Below, one piece after another: positions 15,303-23,486 of a stretch of 64,000 bases of DNA. Every line of letters begins with the position of its first letter. Position 1 is the stretch's first letter. Under the pieces are notes generated by a model. It made no database searches. It had not been told where the DNA came from and was given only the letters and a program-made list of their open reading frames with translations. This DNA comes from Aquibaculum sediminis (GTDB lineage: Bacteria > Pseudomonadota > Alphaproteobacteria > Kiloniellales > DSM-21159): the NCBI RefSeq assembly GCF_040712085.1, contig NZ_JBFCVK010000005.1, forward strand, positions 186,001 to 250,000. Direction: 5' to 3'. A program made the translations under genes and the position numbers.

Positions 15303-18290
15303 ATGAAACTGCATTTTGAAGACGATTTGGACTATCAGCACGCGGCCATTGGCTCGGTCGTGGACTTGTTCCAAGGCCAGGACATCAACCGCACGGAATT
15401 TACCGTCACCTATCGCCCTGATGATACGGGGCAAGGCTCGTTCGGGATCACCGAGAGCGAGCTGGGGATCGGCAACCGTCTGGAGTTGCTGGACGATGAA
15501 ATCTTGGAGAACCTGCGCACTATCCAGCTTCGCAACGGTCTGCGCCCTTCGGAATCGCTGACGAGCGGCGACTTCACAGTCGAGATGGAGACCGGCACGG
15601 GGAAGACATACGTCTATGTCCGCACCATCTTCGAGCTGAACAAACGCTACGGCTTCACTAAATTCGTGATTGTCGTGCCGTCCGTCGCGATCAAGGAAGG
15701 TGTTTACAAGACGCTCCAGATCACCCGCGAGCACTTCGAAAACCTCTACCCTATCGCCAAGGGCTACGAGTATTTCCTGTACGACTCCAACAAACTTGGT
15801 CAGGTGCGGAATTTCGCGACGAGCCCGAACATTCAGATCATGGTCGCTACGGTCGGGGCGATCAACAAGAAGGATGTGAACAACCTTTATAAGGACAGCG
15901 AGAAGACGGGCGGCGAAAAACCCATCGATCTTGTTCGTGCAACCCACCCGATCATCATTGTGGACGAACCGCAGAGCGTGGACGGCGGTTTGAAGGGCAA
16001 AGGCAAAGAAGCCCTGAACGACATGAACCCGCTCTGTACACTGCGATACTCGGCGACCCATGTGGAGAAACACCACATGGTCTACCGTCTAGATGCCGTG
16101 GATGCTTATGAGCGGGAGCTGGTGAAGCAGATCGAGGTCGCCTCGCTCGAAGTCGAGGGTGGTCATAACAAGCCCTACGTCAAGCTGCTCTCCACGCACA
16201 ACCGAGGGGGCTCCATCACCGCGAAGATCGAGGCTGACTTCCTGCGCGGGGGCAATGTGCGGCGGGACATCTTGACCGTCGAAGACGGCGACGATCTGGA
16301 GCAAGAGACAGGCCGTCCGATCTACGAGAACTTCCGCATCGGCACGATCAACTGCGGCAAGGACAATGAGTCCGTCGAGCTGAGTATGCCAGGCGGCGAA
16401 GTCACGCTTCATCCTGGCGAGGAAGTCGGCGGGGTCAATCCTGACGATCTCAAGCGCCTGATGATACGCCGCACGATCAAGGAGCATCTGGACAAGGAAA
16501 TGCGCTTCGCCGCGCAAAAACGCGACGTGAAGGTGCTGAGCCTGTTCTTCATCGACAGCGTGGAATTCTACCGCCAGTACGATGAGGACGGAAACATCGT
16601 GAAGGGCAAGTATGCCCTGATGTTCGAGGAAGAGTACCGCAAACTCGCCATGAGCGAGGCGTACCAGACGCTCTTCGAGAAGGTCGATCTCAATATCCAG
16701 GCGGATGAAGTTCATAACGGCTACTTCTCCATCGACAAGAAAGGCGGCTGGACGGAGACGGCAGAGAACAACCAGACGAACCGCGACAACGCTGAACGCG
16801 CTTACAACCTGATTATGAAGGACAAGGAGAAGCTGCTGAGCTTTGACTCGAAGCTCAAATTCATCTTCTCCCACTCGGCGCTGAAAGAAGGCTGGGACAA
16901 CCCGAACGTCTTTCAGATTTGCACCCTGCGCGACATGGGCTCGGAGCGTGAGCGGCGGCAAACCCTCGGTCGGGGTCTGCGCCTTTGCGTCAATCAAGAA
17001 GGTAATCGCCTGCGCGGCTTCGATGTGAACACGCTGACCGTCATTGCGACGGAGAGCTACGAGCAATTCGCCGAAAACCTTCAAAAGGAAATCGAAGACG
17101 ATACGGGCATCCGCTTCGGCGTGGTGGAGAAACACCAGTTCGCCAATATTGCTGTGACCGCCGACGATGGGACGACTGCGCCGCTCGGTGTGGATAAGTC
17201 AGAGGCGGTATGGGACTTCCTCAAGGACGAAGGCTTCCTGGATAGTCGCGGCAAGGTGCTGGATGCGCTGCGCACAGCTTTGAAGGAAGACACGCTGACG
17301 CTGCCCGACGAATTTGCGGGGCAAGAGGCGGAAATCAAAGACATCCTGCGCAAGCTCGCGGGTAAGCTGGATATCAAGAATGCCGATGAGCGCGTGACAA
17401 TCCGCACCCGTGAAGCGGTTCTGGAAAGCGAGGAATTCAAGCAGCTTTGGGATAGGATAAAGCATAAGACCACCTACCGCGTGGACTTTGACAATCCGAA
17501 GCTCATCGAGGATTGCGCAACTGCTATTCGGGACGCCCCGCCGATCACCAAAACACGCGCTCGCTTCCGAAAGGCAGATATCGCCATCGGCAAAGGTGGG
17601 GTTCAGATAAACGAGGGTGATACGTCCGTTTTCACGTCAATTAGTGAGAGTGATATCGAATTGCCCGATTTGCTGACTGACCTTCAGGATAAAACACATC
17701 TAACGCGCAAGAGCTTGGTCGAAATCCTGACGAACAGTCGCCGCCTGCACGATTTCAAGAAGAACCCGCAGGAATTCATCGACATCGCCGAAGAAGCCAT
17801 CAATCGCACCAAGCGCCTCGCGCTGGTGGACGGCATTCGCTATCAGCGCATCGGCGATGATCATTTCTACGCCCAAGAGCTGTTTGAGCAAGAAGAACTG
17901 ACAGGCTATCTGAAGAACACTCTGGAAACCCAGAAATCAGTGTATCGGCATGTCGTGTACGATTCGGCGGGCGTCGAAAAGCGGTTCGCCGAAGACTTGG
18001 AAGCCAATGAGGCGGTAAAGGTCTACGCCAAGCTCCCACCGTGGTTCAAGGTGCCGACTCCGCTGGGAACGTATAACCCCGATTGGGCGGTGCTGGTTGA
18101 GGACGACGGGCAAGAAAAGCTGTACTTCGTCGTAGAGACGAAAGGCAGTGGTTGGTGGGATGATTTGCGCCACAAAGAAGGGGCGAAGATCAAGTGCGGC
18201 GAGCGACACTTTGCCGTGCTCGCCATAGGCGACAACCCTGCCCGCTACATCAAATCGACTTCCGTCGAGGAGATGCTTAAACATGACTGA
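15303..18290 (+). CDS. res: Type III-like restriction subunit (Res): DEAD/DEAH helicase with C-terminal nuclease
   Basis: 995 aa. Starts 15 nt after mod. Helicase motifs: ETGTGK101T (Walker A, 98-102), VDEPQ (motif II), LRYSAT (III), HSALKEGWDNPNVF and LGRGLRLCV (V-VI). The C-terminal nuclease is of PD-(D/E)xK type: NPD927W, then E945-T-K947-G-S. This matches Res proteins, which translocate or slide on DNA and cut near head-to-head recognition sites. All key residues are present, so it should be active. The operon's extra helicase, DUF4391 and ATPase genes are not part of a standard two-gene type III system. Confidence 0.9.
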   Translation: MKLHFEDDLDYQHAAIGSVVDLFQGQDINRTEFTVTYRPDDTGQGSFGITESELGIGNRLELLDDEILENLRTIQLRNGLRPSESLTSGDFTVEMETGTGKTYVYVRTIFELNKRYGFTKFVIVVPSVAIKEGVYKTLQITREHFENLYPIAKGYEYFLYDSNKLGQVRNFATSPNIQIMVATVGAINKKDVNNLYKDSEKTGGEKPIDLVRATHPIIIVDEPQSVDGGLKGKGKEALNDMNPLCTLRYSATHVEKHHMVYRLDAVDAYERELVKQIEVASLEVEGGHNKPYVKLLSTHNRGGSITAKIEADFLRGGNVRRDILTVEDGDDLEQETGRPIYENFRIGTINCGKDNESVELSMPGGEVTLHPGEEVGGVNPDDLKRLMIRRTIKEHLDKEMRFAAQKRDVKVLSLFFIDSVEFYRQYDEDGNIVKGKYALMFEEEYRKLAMSEAYQTLFEKVDLNIQADEVHNGYFSIDKKGGWTETAENNQTNRDNAERAYNLIMKDKEKLLSFDSKLKFIFSHSALKEGWDNPNVFQICTLRDMGSERERRQTLGRGLRLCVNQEGNRLRGFDVNTLTVIATESYEQFAENLQKEIEDDTGIRFGVVEKHQFANIAVTADDGTTAPLGVDKSEAVWDFLKDEGFLDSRGKVLDALRTALKEDTLTLPDEFAGQEAEIKDILRKLAGKLDIKNADERVTIRTREAVLESEEFKQLWDRIKHKTTYRVDFDNPKLIEDCATAIRDAPPITKTRARFRKADIAIGKGGVQINEGDTSVFTSISESDIELPDLLTDLQDKTHLTRKSLVEILTNSRRLHDFKKNPQEFIDIAEEAINRTKRLALVDGIRYQRIGDDHFYAQELFEQEELTGYLKNTLETQKSVYRHVVYDSAGVEKRFAEDLEANEAVKVYAKLPPWFKVPTPLGTYNPDWAVLVEDDGQEKLYFVVETKGSGWWDDLRHKEGAKIKCGERHFAVLAIGDNPARYIKSTSVEEMLKHD

Positions 18291-18313
18291 GTGCGGCGAG
18301 GAGTGAAATATAC

Positions 18314-20491
18314 ATGGTAGAACAAGTCACAATCGATCTAACGAACTGCTATGGCATCGACGCGCTCAAGCATACGTTTGATTTCTCGAATAATAATATG
18401 CCAGTACTCATTTATGCGCCGAACGGTGTAATGAAGACATCGCTGGCGAAGTCGATGCGCAAGTATGCGGAGAACAGCAAACCCGAAGATATTTTCTTTC
18501 CAGAGCGGGAAAGCGAATTTACGGTCTGTGATGAATCCAGCGGCGCACTGGAGCGTGAGTCCATATTCGTCATCGACTCGATAGACGAGAAGTATCAATC
18601 TTCGCGAATATCGACACTGCTAGCAAGCGAAGAGCTAAAGGCCCGCTACGATGAGATTTTCGGTTCTATCGCCGAGAAAAAGGAGAAGCTGTTTAAGGCG
18701 CTGCGAAAGCCGTCGGGCCTGACTAAGGATATCGACCTCGCTATTGCCGGTGCGTTCAAGGTGCGGAGAGAGGATGTTCTCGTCGCTCTAGCGCGGCTGG
18801 AGCGCGAAGTGACAGAAGGTGCCCATTCGCAGTTCTCCGGCCTCAAATACAAGATATTGTTCAGCGACAAGGTTCTGGAGTTTCTGCAGAAATCGGACAT
18901 CAAGGCACTTATCGACGATTATACGACGATCTACGAAAAGATTCTCGACAACTCCCTGTATTTCAAGAAGGGCGTATTCAACCACAGTAACGCCGAGACG
19001 ATTGCGAAAAACCTGAAAGCCAACGGTTGGTTCGAGGGCGGACATACGGTGAATCTCAATCACGAAGGCGAGCGAAGCGAGATAACGACCGACGAGGAAC
19101 TGATCGAGGCGATCGAGGCGGAGAAGCAGAAAATCCTGACCGATCCCAAACTGGCCGAGATGTTCCAGAAGGTCGATAGCACGCTGACGACCGCCGAACT
19201 TAGGAGCTTTCGGGACTACCTAATCGAGAATCCGTTTGTGGTTGCGGAACTGTCCGACATTGACGCGTTCAAGCAGAGGGTCTGGATTTCCTATCTCGTC
19301 GAGAACAGCAGCGAGTACTTCGACCTGATACAGGAATACGATTCCAGCAAGGAGAAGATCAAGGCGATCATCGGCGAGGCCGAGAAAGAGCAGACACGAT
19401 GGGAATCCGTGATTAGTCTCTTCAATGATCGCTTCTCTGTCCCGTTCACCGTACATGTAGAGAACAAGGGCGATGCCGTCCTGAATGTGTCCGCCCCGCA
19501 GATTGCATTCTACATGGAAGACCGCGACGGCGGACAGGCCCGAAAGACGGACAGAGCTGTTCTCGACAAAGGGCTGAGCAACGGAGAGAGGCGCGCTCTC
19601 TATATCCTGAATATAATTTTCGAGGTCGAGGCGCGACGTAAGGATGGTATCGAAACATTGGTTGTTCTCGACGATATCGCGGATTCTTTTGATTATAAGA
19701 ACAAGTACGCGATTATTGAATATCTGAACGACATGAGAGCCGAGCAAGGCTTCCACCTCGTTATTCTCACCCACAATTATGATTTCTACCGTACAGTGAG
19801 GGGGCGCCTCGGCATCTACGGTGAGAACAAGCTTTTGTGCAACCGGCTGAATGGCGCGCTCCAGTTGATACCGGACAGCATCAGCGATAATCCGTTTGAA
19901 GGCTGGAAGAACAATCTTGAAAATTCTGTCATTCTCGTAGCGTCCATACCGTTTGTACGAAATCTCGCCGAGTATGTCGGAAACGAGGCTGCTTTCGGCA
20001 CCCTGACCTCGTTGTTGCACATCAAAGACCAGACGCAGACGCTGACCGTAAAGGACCTTCATGAGGTGTATCAGTCGGTGCTCGCAGAAGGGTCATTTTC
20101 GGATTTCAGCGGCATAAACGGCAGTGTGTTCGACCTTGTGATGACCGCTTGCGCCGAGATTTGCGACCTGGACGATGACAACCTGATGCTGGAACAGAAG
20201 ATCGCGCTATCTGTTGGCATTCGGCTCGTGGCAGAGCAGGTTCTAATCGGCGAGATCAATGATCCGGATTATGTTGGCTCGATCCAGACAAGCCAGACAG
20301 GCAAGCTGATCCGTAAGTACGAGAAATCGGGCCAATGTGATGCGAAGATCCTGCGGGCTGTCAAGCGAGTTGCCCTGATGACGCCGGAAAACATCCATAT
20401 GAACTCGTTCATGTTCGAACCGATCCTCGACATGTCGGGGCATCATCTGAAGTCCTTGTTCGAGGACATCAAGGCTTGCGGGGGTGCTTGA
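18314..20491 (+). CDS. ABC/RecF-like AAA ATPase of the defence operon
   Basis: 725 aa. The N-terminal P-loop is unusual: A-P-N37-G-V-M-K41-T-S, with Met where the last Gly of GxxGxGK normally stands. A central coiled-coil/helical region (~100-400) separates it from the C-terminal half: ABC-type signature LSNGE (421-425), Walker B VVLDDIADSFD (450-460) and a His switch in ILTHNYDF. This is the architecture of RecF/Rad50/OLD-type overcoming-lysogeny and RloC-like ATPases. No nuclease motif (HEPN, TOPRIM, HNH) is recognisable in the remaining ~230 residues. Last gene of the operon; likely a sensor or effector ATPase. Confidence 0.75.
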   Translation: MVEQVTIDLTNCYGIDALKHTFDFSNNNMPVLIYAPNGVMKTSLAKSMRKYAENSKPEDIFFPERESEFTVCDESSGALERESIFVIDSIDEKYQSSRISTLLASEELKARYDEIFGSIAEKKEKLFKALRKPSGLTKDIDLAIAGAFKVRREDVLVALARLEREVTEGAHSQFSGLKYKILFSDKVLEFLQKSDIKALIDDYTTIYEKILDNSLYFKKGVFNHSNAETIAKNLKANGWFEGGHTVNLNHEGERSEITTDEELIEAIEAEKQKILTDPKLAEMFQKVDSTLTTAELRSFRDYLIENPFVVAELSDIDAFKQRVWISYLVENSSEYFDLIQEYDSSKEKIKAIIGEAEKEQTRWESVISLFNDRFSVPFTVHVENKGDAVLNVSAPQIAFYMEDRDGGQARKTDRAVLDKGLSNGERRALYILNIIFEVEARRKDGIETLVVLDDIADSFDYKNKYAIIEYLNDMRAEQGFHLVILTHNYDFYRTVRGRLGIYGENKLLCNRLNGALQLIPDSISDNPFEGWKNNLENSVILVASIPFVRNLAEYVGNEAAFGTLTSLLHIKDQTQTLTVKDLHEVYQSVLAEGSFSDFSGINGSVFDLVMTACAEICDLDDDNLMLEQKIALSVGIRLVAEQVLIGEINDPDYVGSIQTSQTGKLIRKYEKSGQCDAKILRAVKRVALMTPENIHMNSFMFEPILDMSGHHLKSLFEDIKACGGA

Positions 20492-20547
20492 TCGGGGCTC
20501 CGAGGGGCGCGGCACGCCCTTTGGTCGATGGGATGGGTCCAGGGCAA

Positions 20548-20636
20548 GGGTAGCGCGAAAGCTCCCTTCCATGGTCTCGATGAAGGCGTCTCCATGAAAT
20601 GGTCATGGGGGTATCGGGGGTAGCAGGAACGCTCCC
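20548..20636. repeat. Two copies of a 19-nt bulged hairpin
   Basis: GGGTAGCGCGAAAGCTCCC (20548-20566) and GGGTAGCAGGAACGCTCCC (20618-20636), 16 of 19 identical, 70 nt apart. Each folds as GGG-(T)-AGC paired with GCT-CCC. All three differences fall in the loop, so the stem is conserved while the loop varies. Confidence 0.45.
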
Positions 20637-20792
20637 CTGATTGGTGATCGGACGGCCAGACGTTCGTGCATGGTTCGGTGCAGGTGGAGAGGCACGTCTC
20701 CAAGCCCTGCGAGTGATTGACCGGCGATACGGTCTTCTGGCCTGTAACCTGCTCGATGCGGGTGGAGGGCCACGGCGCGGGGGTATGCAACA

Positions 20793-20815
20793 GGGGGCGC
20801 GCAGCGGCCCCCTTT
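20793..20815 (+). terminator. GC-rich hairpin followed by T-run
   Basis: GGGGGC (20793-20798), an 8-nt loop, GCCCCC (20807-20812), then TTT. Correctly oriented to terminate transcription from the defence operon, although ~300 nt after the last stop codon. Confidence 0.4.
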
Positions 20816-20825
20816 GCCAAGATGG

Positions 20826-20928
20826 TGTTGTAGTACAACACACATCTTGCGACGGCTCTAACGGGTCCGTTTTCGCCGTAATACTGATGGTTCGCAGGCG
20901 TGTAGTACAGGCGCGGTTTTGTACTACA
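20826..20928. repeat. TGTAGTAC palindrome cluster
   Basis: TGTTGTA-G-TACAACA (20826-20840) is a perfect inverted repeat. TGTAGTAC at 20901-20908 faces GTACTACA at 20921-20928. All three share the TGTAGTACA-like core within 100 nt, so this looks like a multi-copy protein-binding site. Confidence 0.5.
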
Positions 20929-20956
20929 GCGGTAACCGGTTTTCCAGCACTACCTG

Positions 20957-21397
20957 CTAAAGCGTCGATCCTGCCGGACGTGGGCGGTAGGTCAGCGTGA
21001 TGCCTTGCTCTTGCGCCTGTGCCGCCTCCAGTGTTCGCAACCGGTCGGCAAGTTCGGGATTTTCACCGAACCGTCCCGCATGCTCCGAGGCCAGCCGTCC
21101 GAATCCGTCGCGTTTCAGGTGGTCAATCCCGCCTCTGGCCAGCAACATTTCCGTCACGGCATCAGCTTGTCTGGCCGCTGCATAGTGCAGTGCGGTAAGG
21201 GTTGATGTGGGTTCAACGGCGTTAATCGAGACACCGGCCTCCAACAGTTTTTCTGCCGCTTCCGCATCACCGGTTTTGACTGCTGAGAAATAATCGCGGA
21301 GCGGCTTCCATTCCTTATCACGTCTGTATTCCGCAATAAGCCTACGTTCCGCAATATTTTCCTTATCTATATTTATGATACTGCTCCAAAAATTCAT
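20957..21397 (-). CDS. Ankyrin-repeat protein, left of the coupling-protein gene
   Basis: 146 aa. One to two ankyrin-type repeats: SAVKTGDAEAAEKLLEAGVSIN and TALHYAAARQADAVTEMLLARGG, then DGFGRLASEHAGRFG. No signal peptide. The C-terminus reads QGITLTYRPRPAGSTL, and QGITLTYRPRP is exactly repeated at the end of the other ankyrin protein (23070-23486). The short basic tail resembles signals used by substrates of VirD4-dependent secretion. It is transcribed divergently from the coupling-protein gene across an AT-rich gap. Candidate translocated protein or transfer regulator; not provable here. Confidence 0.65.
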   Translation of the reverse strand: MNFWSSIINIDKENIAERRLIAEYRRDKEWKPLRDYFSAVKTGDAEAAEKLLEAGVSINAVEPTSTLTALHYAAARQADAVTEMLLARGGIDHLKRDGFGRLASEHAGRFGENPELADRLRTLEAAQAQEQGITLTYRPRPAGSTL

Positions 21398-21460
21398 AAT
21401 AATTCTCCAAAAATCAAAACTTATACATGATTTATATTTCCGCCGTCAAACTTTACGCGC

Positions 21461-21477
21461 GCGAGGAAAGCGCGAGG
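21461..21477 (+). repeat. GCGAGG-pair repeat, degenerate copy
   Basis: GCGAGGAAAGCGCGAGG, 56 nt upstream of the coupling-protein start; related to the exact copies at 24376-24395 and 25598-25617. Confidence 0.4.
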
Positions 21478-21532
21478 GGCGGCCCGTGCGGGCGGGCGTA
21501 TCTTTGCGGCATTGTTCAACGCAGGATGAGCC

Positions 21533-23083
21533 ATGCCGGACCAGGACGCACTACAGAACGATCTGCCGCGCGGGGTGATGGGCCTCGCGCAACGGTATCA
21601 GGCGGCACCGCAAGCCCTGTGGGCGAGTACGGATGCCGTCCTGAAAAGCCGCGCGCTCGCCTATGATCCGGAAAATCCGGGCGGCAAGATACTGGTCGGC
21701 GCGGTCGGCGAGAGGCTGATCGGCATTGCCGACGACCGGCACCTTATGACGGTGGCCGGATCGCGCGGCGGCAAGTCGGTGGCGATCATCGCCAACCTGC
21801 TCTGCTATCGCGGCTCGGTCATGTGTACCGACCCGAAAGCGGAACTGGCCAGCATCACGGCGGCGCAACGGGCGCGGCTGGGGCAGAAGGTCGGCATCCT
21901 CGATCCGTTTGAGCGGTGCGCGCCAGACGTTGCGAAGTACCGCGTCAGCTACAATCCGCTCTCGGTGCTCGATCCGGACTCGGACACGATCATCGAGGAT
22001 GCGGGGTTGATCGCCGATGCGCTCGTGATCGCCAGCCCCGACCAGAAAGAGCCGCATTGGGACGAAAGCGCGCGGAATTTCATCGAAGGGCTGATTCTGC
22101 ATGTCGTCACCGCGCGGGAATTCTCCGGCGTGCGGAACCTGATCACGGTGCGCACGCTCATTCGGGATGCGCTGCTCGCCGATCCGCGCGCCGCGCTCGA
22201 CCCCGCGCTGGAAGGCATATGCAAGGTCGAATACGCCATGCTGGAGAATGCCGGACGGCTCAAGGCGGATGACGAATTCGATCCGGTGGCGCTGGCCATC
22301 GAAGGCGCGGCGCGGGATTTCTACGACAAGGGCGACAACGAACGCTCCAGCGTCCTCTCGACCGTGCGCCGCCATACGAAGTTTCTGGACTATAAGGCCA
22401 TGCACCGCGTGCTGGCCGGTCATGATCTGGACCTGTCCGAACTCAAGACCCGCGACGGCGGGCTGAGCATTTTCCTGTGCCTGCCAGCGGGGCGGCTGGC
22501 AAGCTGTGCGCGCTGGCTGCGCATGTTCATCTACCAGATTCTCGATGCGGTCGAGCGCACACCCGCGCGGCCCGGCGCACCGCCCGCGCTCATGATCCTC
22601 GACGAATTCGCCGCGCTTGGCCGGATGCGGGCGCTCGAAGATGCCGTTGCGCAGGTTGCGGGATTTGGCCTCAAGCTCTGGGTGATCGTGCAGGATTGGG
22701 GCCAGGGCCGCGCTCTATATAAGGAGCGGTGGGAAAGCTTCACGGCGAATGCGGGAATTTTCCAGGTCTTCGGCGTCAACGACGTGACCACGACCGAGTA
22801 TGTCGCGCGCAAGCTCGGCAAAGCGCCGGTGGAAGTCGCGACGGAAGCGGAAATCGGAACAAAGCAGCGCGCCGAAGGGATTTCGGGGCGGCAGGCATCG
22901 GTGCAGATGTTCGACCTGCTCGCGCCGGAAGAGATTGCGCGGTATTTCGCGCGCAGCGACCGGCTCAAGCGCCAGCTCGTCATCTGGTCCGGTTTCCAGC
23001 CGATGATCCTGCAACGGGTCGAATATTACGACCGGGCCAGCCCCGTTTACGGGGCGTTCGCGGGCAAGTTCAGCTCTCCGTAG
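21533..23083 (+). CDS. VirD4/TraG-like type IV coupling protein, apparently soluble
   Basis: 516 aa. Walker A GSRGGKS at residues 76-82, followed by CTDPKAELAS, the conserved HWDESARNFIEGLILHV region, and Walker B LMILDEFAALGRM; then IVQDWGQGRALY. These identify the TraG/VirD4 family that docks the relaxase-DNA complex onto the secretion channel. Standard members have two N-terminal transmembrane helices; here the first ~65 residues contain none, so the protein would be cytosolic, as in a known subclass of coupling proteins. Its 3' end overlaps the convergent ankyrin gene by 14 nt. Together with the relaxase it makes this element self-equipped for substrate selection but not for a channel. 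Confidence 0.88.
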   Translation: MPDQDALQNDLPRGVMGLAQRYQAAPQALWASTDAVLKSRALAYDPENPGGKILVGAVGERLIGIADDRHLMTVAGSRGGKSVAIIANLLCYRGSVMCTDPKAELASITAAQRARLGQKVGILDPFERCAPDVAKYRVSYNPLSVLDPDSDTIIEDAGLIADALVIASPDQKEPHWDESARNFIEGLILHVVTAREFSGVRNLITVRTLIRDALLADPRAALDPALEGICKVEYAMLENAGRLKADDEFDPVALAIEGAARDFYDKGDNERSSVLSTVRRHTKFLDYKAMHRVLAGHDLDLSELKTRDGGLSIFLCLPAGRLASCARWLRMFIYQILDAVERTPARPGAPPALMILDEFAALGRMRALEDAVAQVAGFGLKLWVIVQDWGQGRALYKERWESFTANAGIFQVFGVNDVTTTEYVARKLGKAPVEVATEAEIGTKQRAEGISGRQASVQMFDLLAPEEIARYFARSDRLKRQLVIWSGFQPMILQRVEYYDRASPVYGAFAGKFSSP

Positions 23084-23486
23084 CAGGCGGGCGCGGACGA
23101 TAGGTCAGTGTGATGCCCTGGCTGTCAGCCTGTTCGAGTTCACGGCTGCGCAGACGACCGGCCAGGGTGAAATCCTCGGCGACCGTGGCCGCCAACTCCG
23201 ACGGCAGGCGGCCCAGATGGTCCCGCAAGAGAAAATCGAAGTCGTACCGGCGCAGCAGACCATGCACCGGCGCACCGATTCCTCTGGCCGCGATATAGTG
23301 CAGCAATGTGAATCCCGTGCTCGGTTCGGCCAGCGTGGGCGGCACGCCGCTATCGAGCAGGGTCTTGATCTTTCTGTAATCGCCGTACCGCGCGGCAAGG
23401 AAGAATTCGGCCAGCGTTGCCTCGTCAACAGCGGCCTCTTCGTGCGGCGCGGCGCGCGACCGGTATCGGCGCGGGTTATTCGCCAT
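23070..23486 (-). CDS. Ankyrin-type protein, right of the coupling-protein gene
   Basis: 138 aa. Ankyrin-like segments: LAARYGDYRKIKTLLDSGVPP and TLLHYIAARGIGAPVHGLL, then DHLGRLPSELAATVA. The N-terminus is Arg-rich, with no signal peptide. It ends QGITLTYRPRPPATES, sharing QGITLTYRPRP with the 20957-21397 protein; the bodies are much less alike than the tails. Its start overlaps the end of the 294-aa gene upstream by 11 nt (coupled), and its 3' end runs into the coupling-protein gene. A role in, or export by, the transfer machinery is inferred from position and tail only. Confidence 0.65.
   Translation of the reverse strand: MANNPRRYRSRAAPHEEAAVDEATLAEFFLAARYGDYRKIKTLLDSGVPPTLAEPSTGFTLLHYIAARGIGAPVHGLLRRYDFDFLLRDHLGRLPSELAATVAEDFTLAGRLRSRELEQADSQGITLTYRPRPPATES

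Larger units (their letters stand above)
20492..20956. other. Repeat-rich gene-free region after the defence operon
   Basis: 465 nt in which all reading frames lack ribosome sites and recognisable content, between two genes that end towards each other. It holds two copies of a small bulged hairpin, a GC-rich terminator-like hairpin and three TGTAGTAC palindromes, each listed separately. Such density in a region needing no promoter suggests a cis-acting site such as oriT, a partition site, or non-coding RNAs. Confidence 0.5.
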
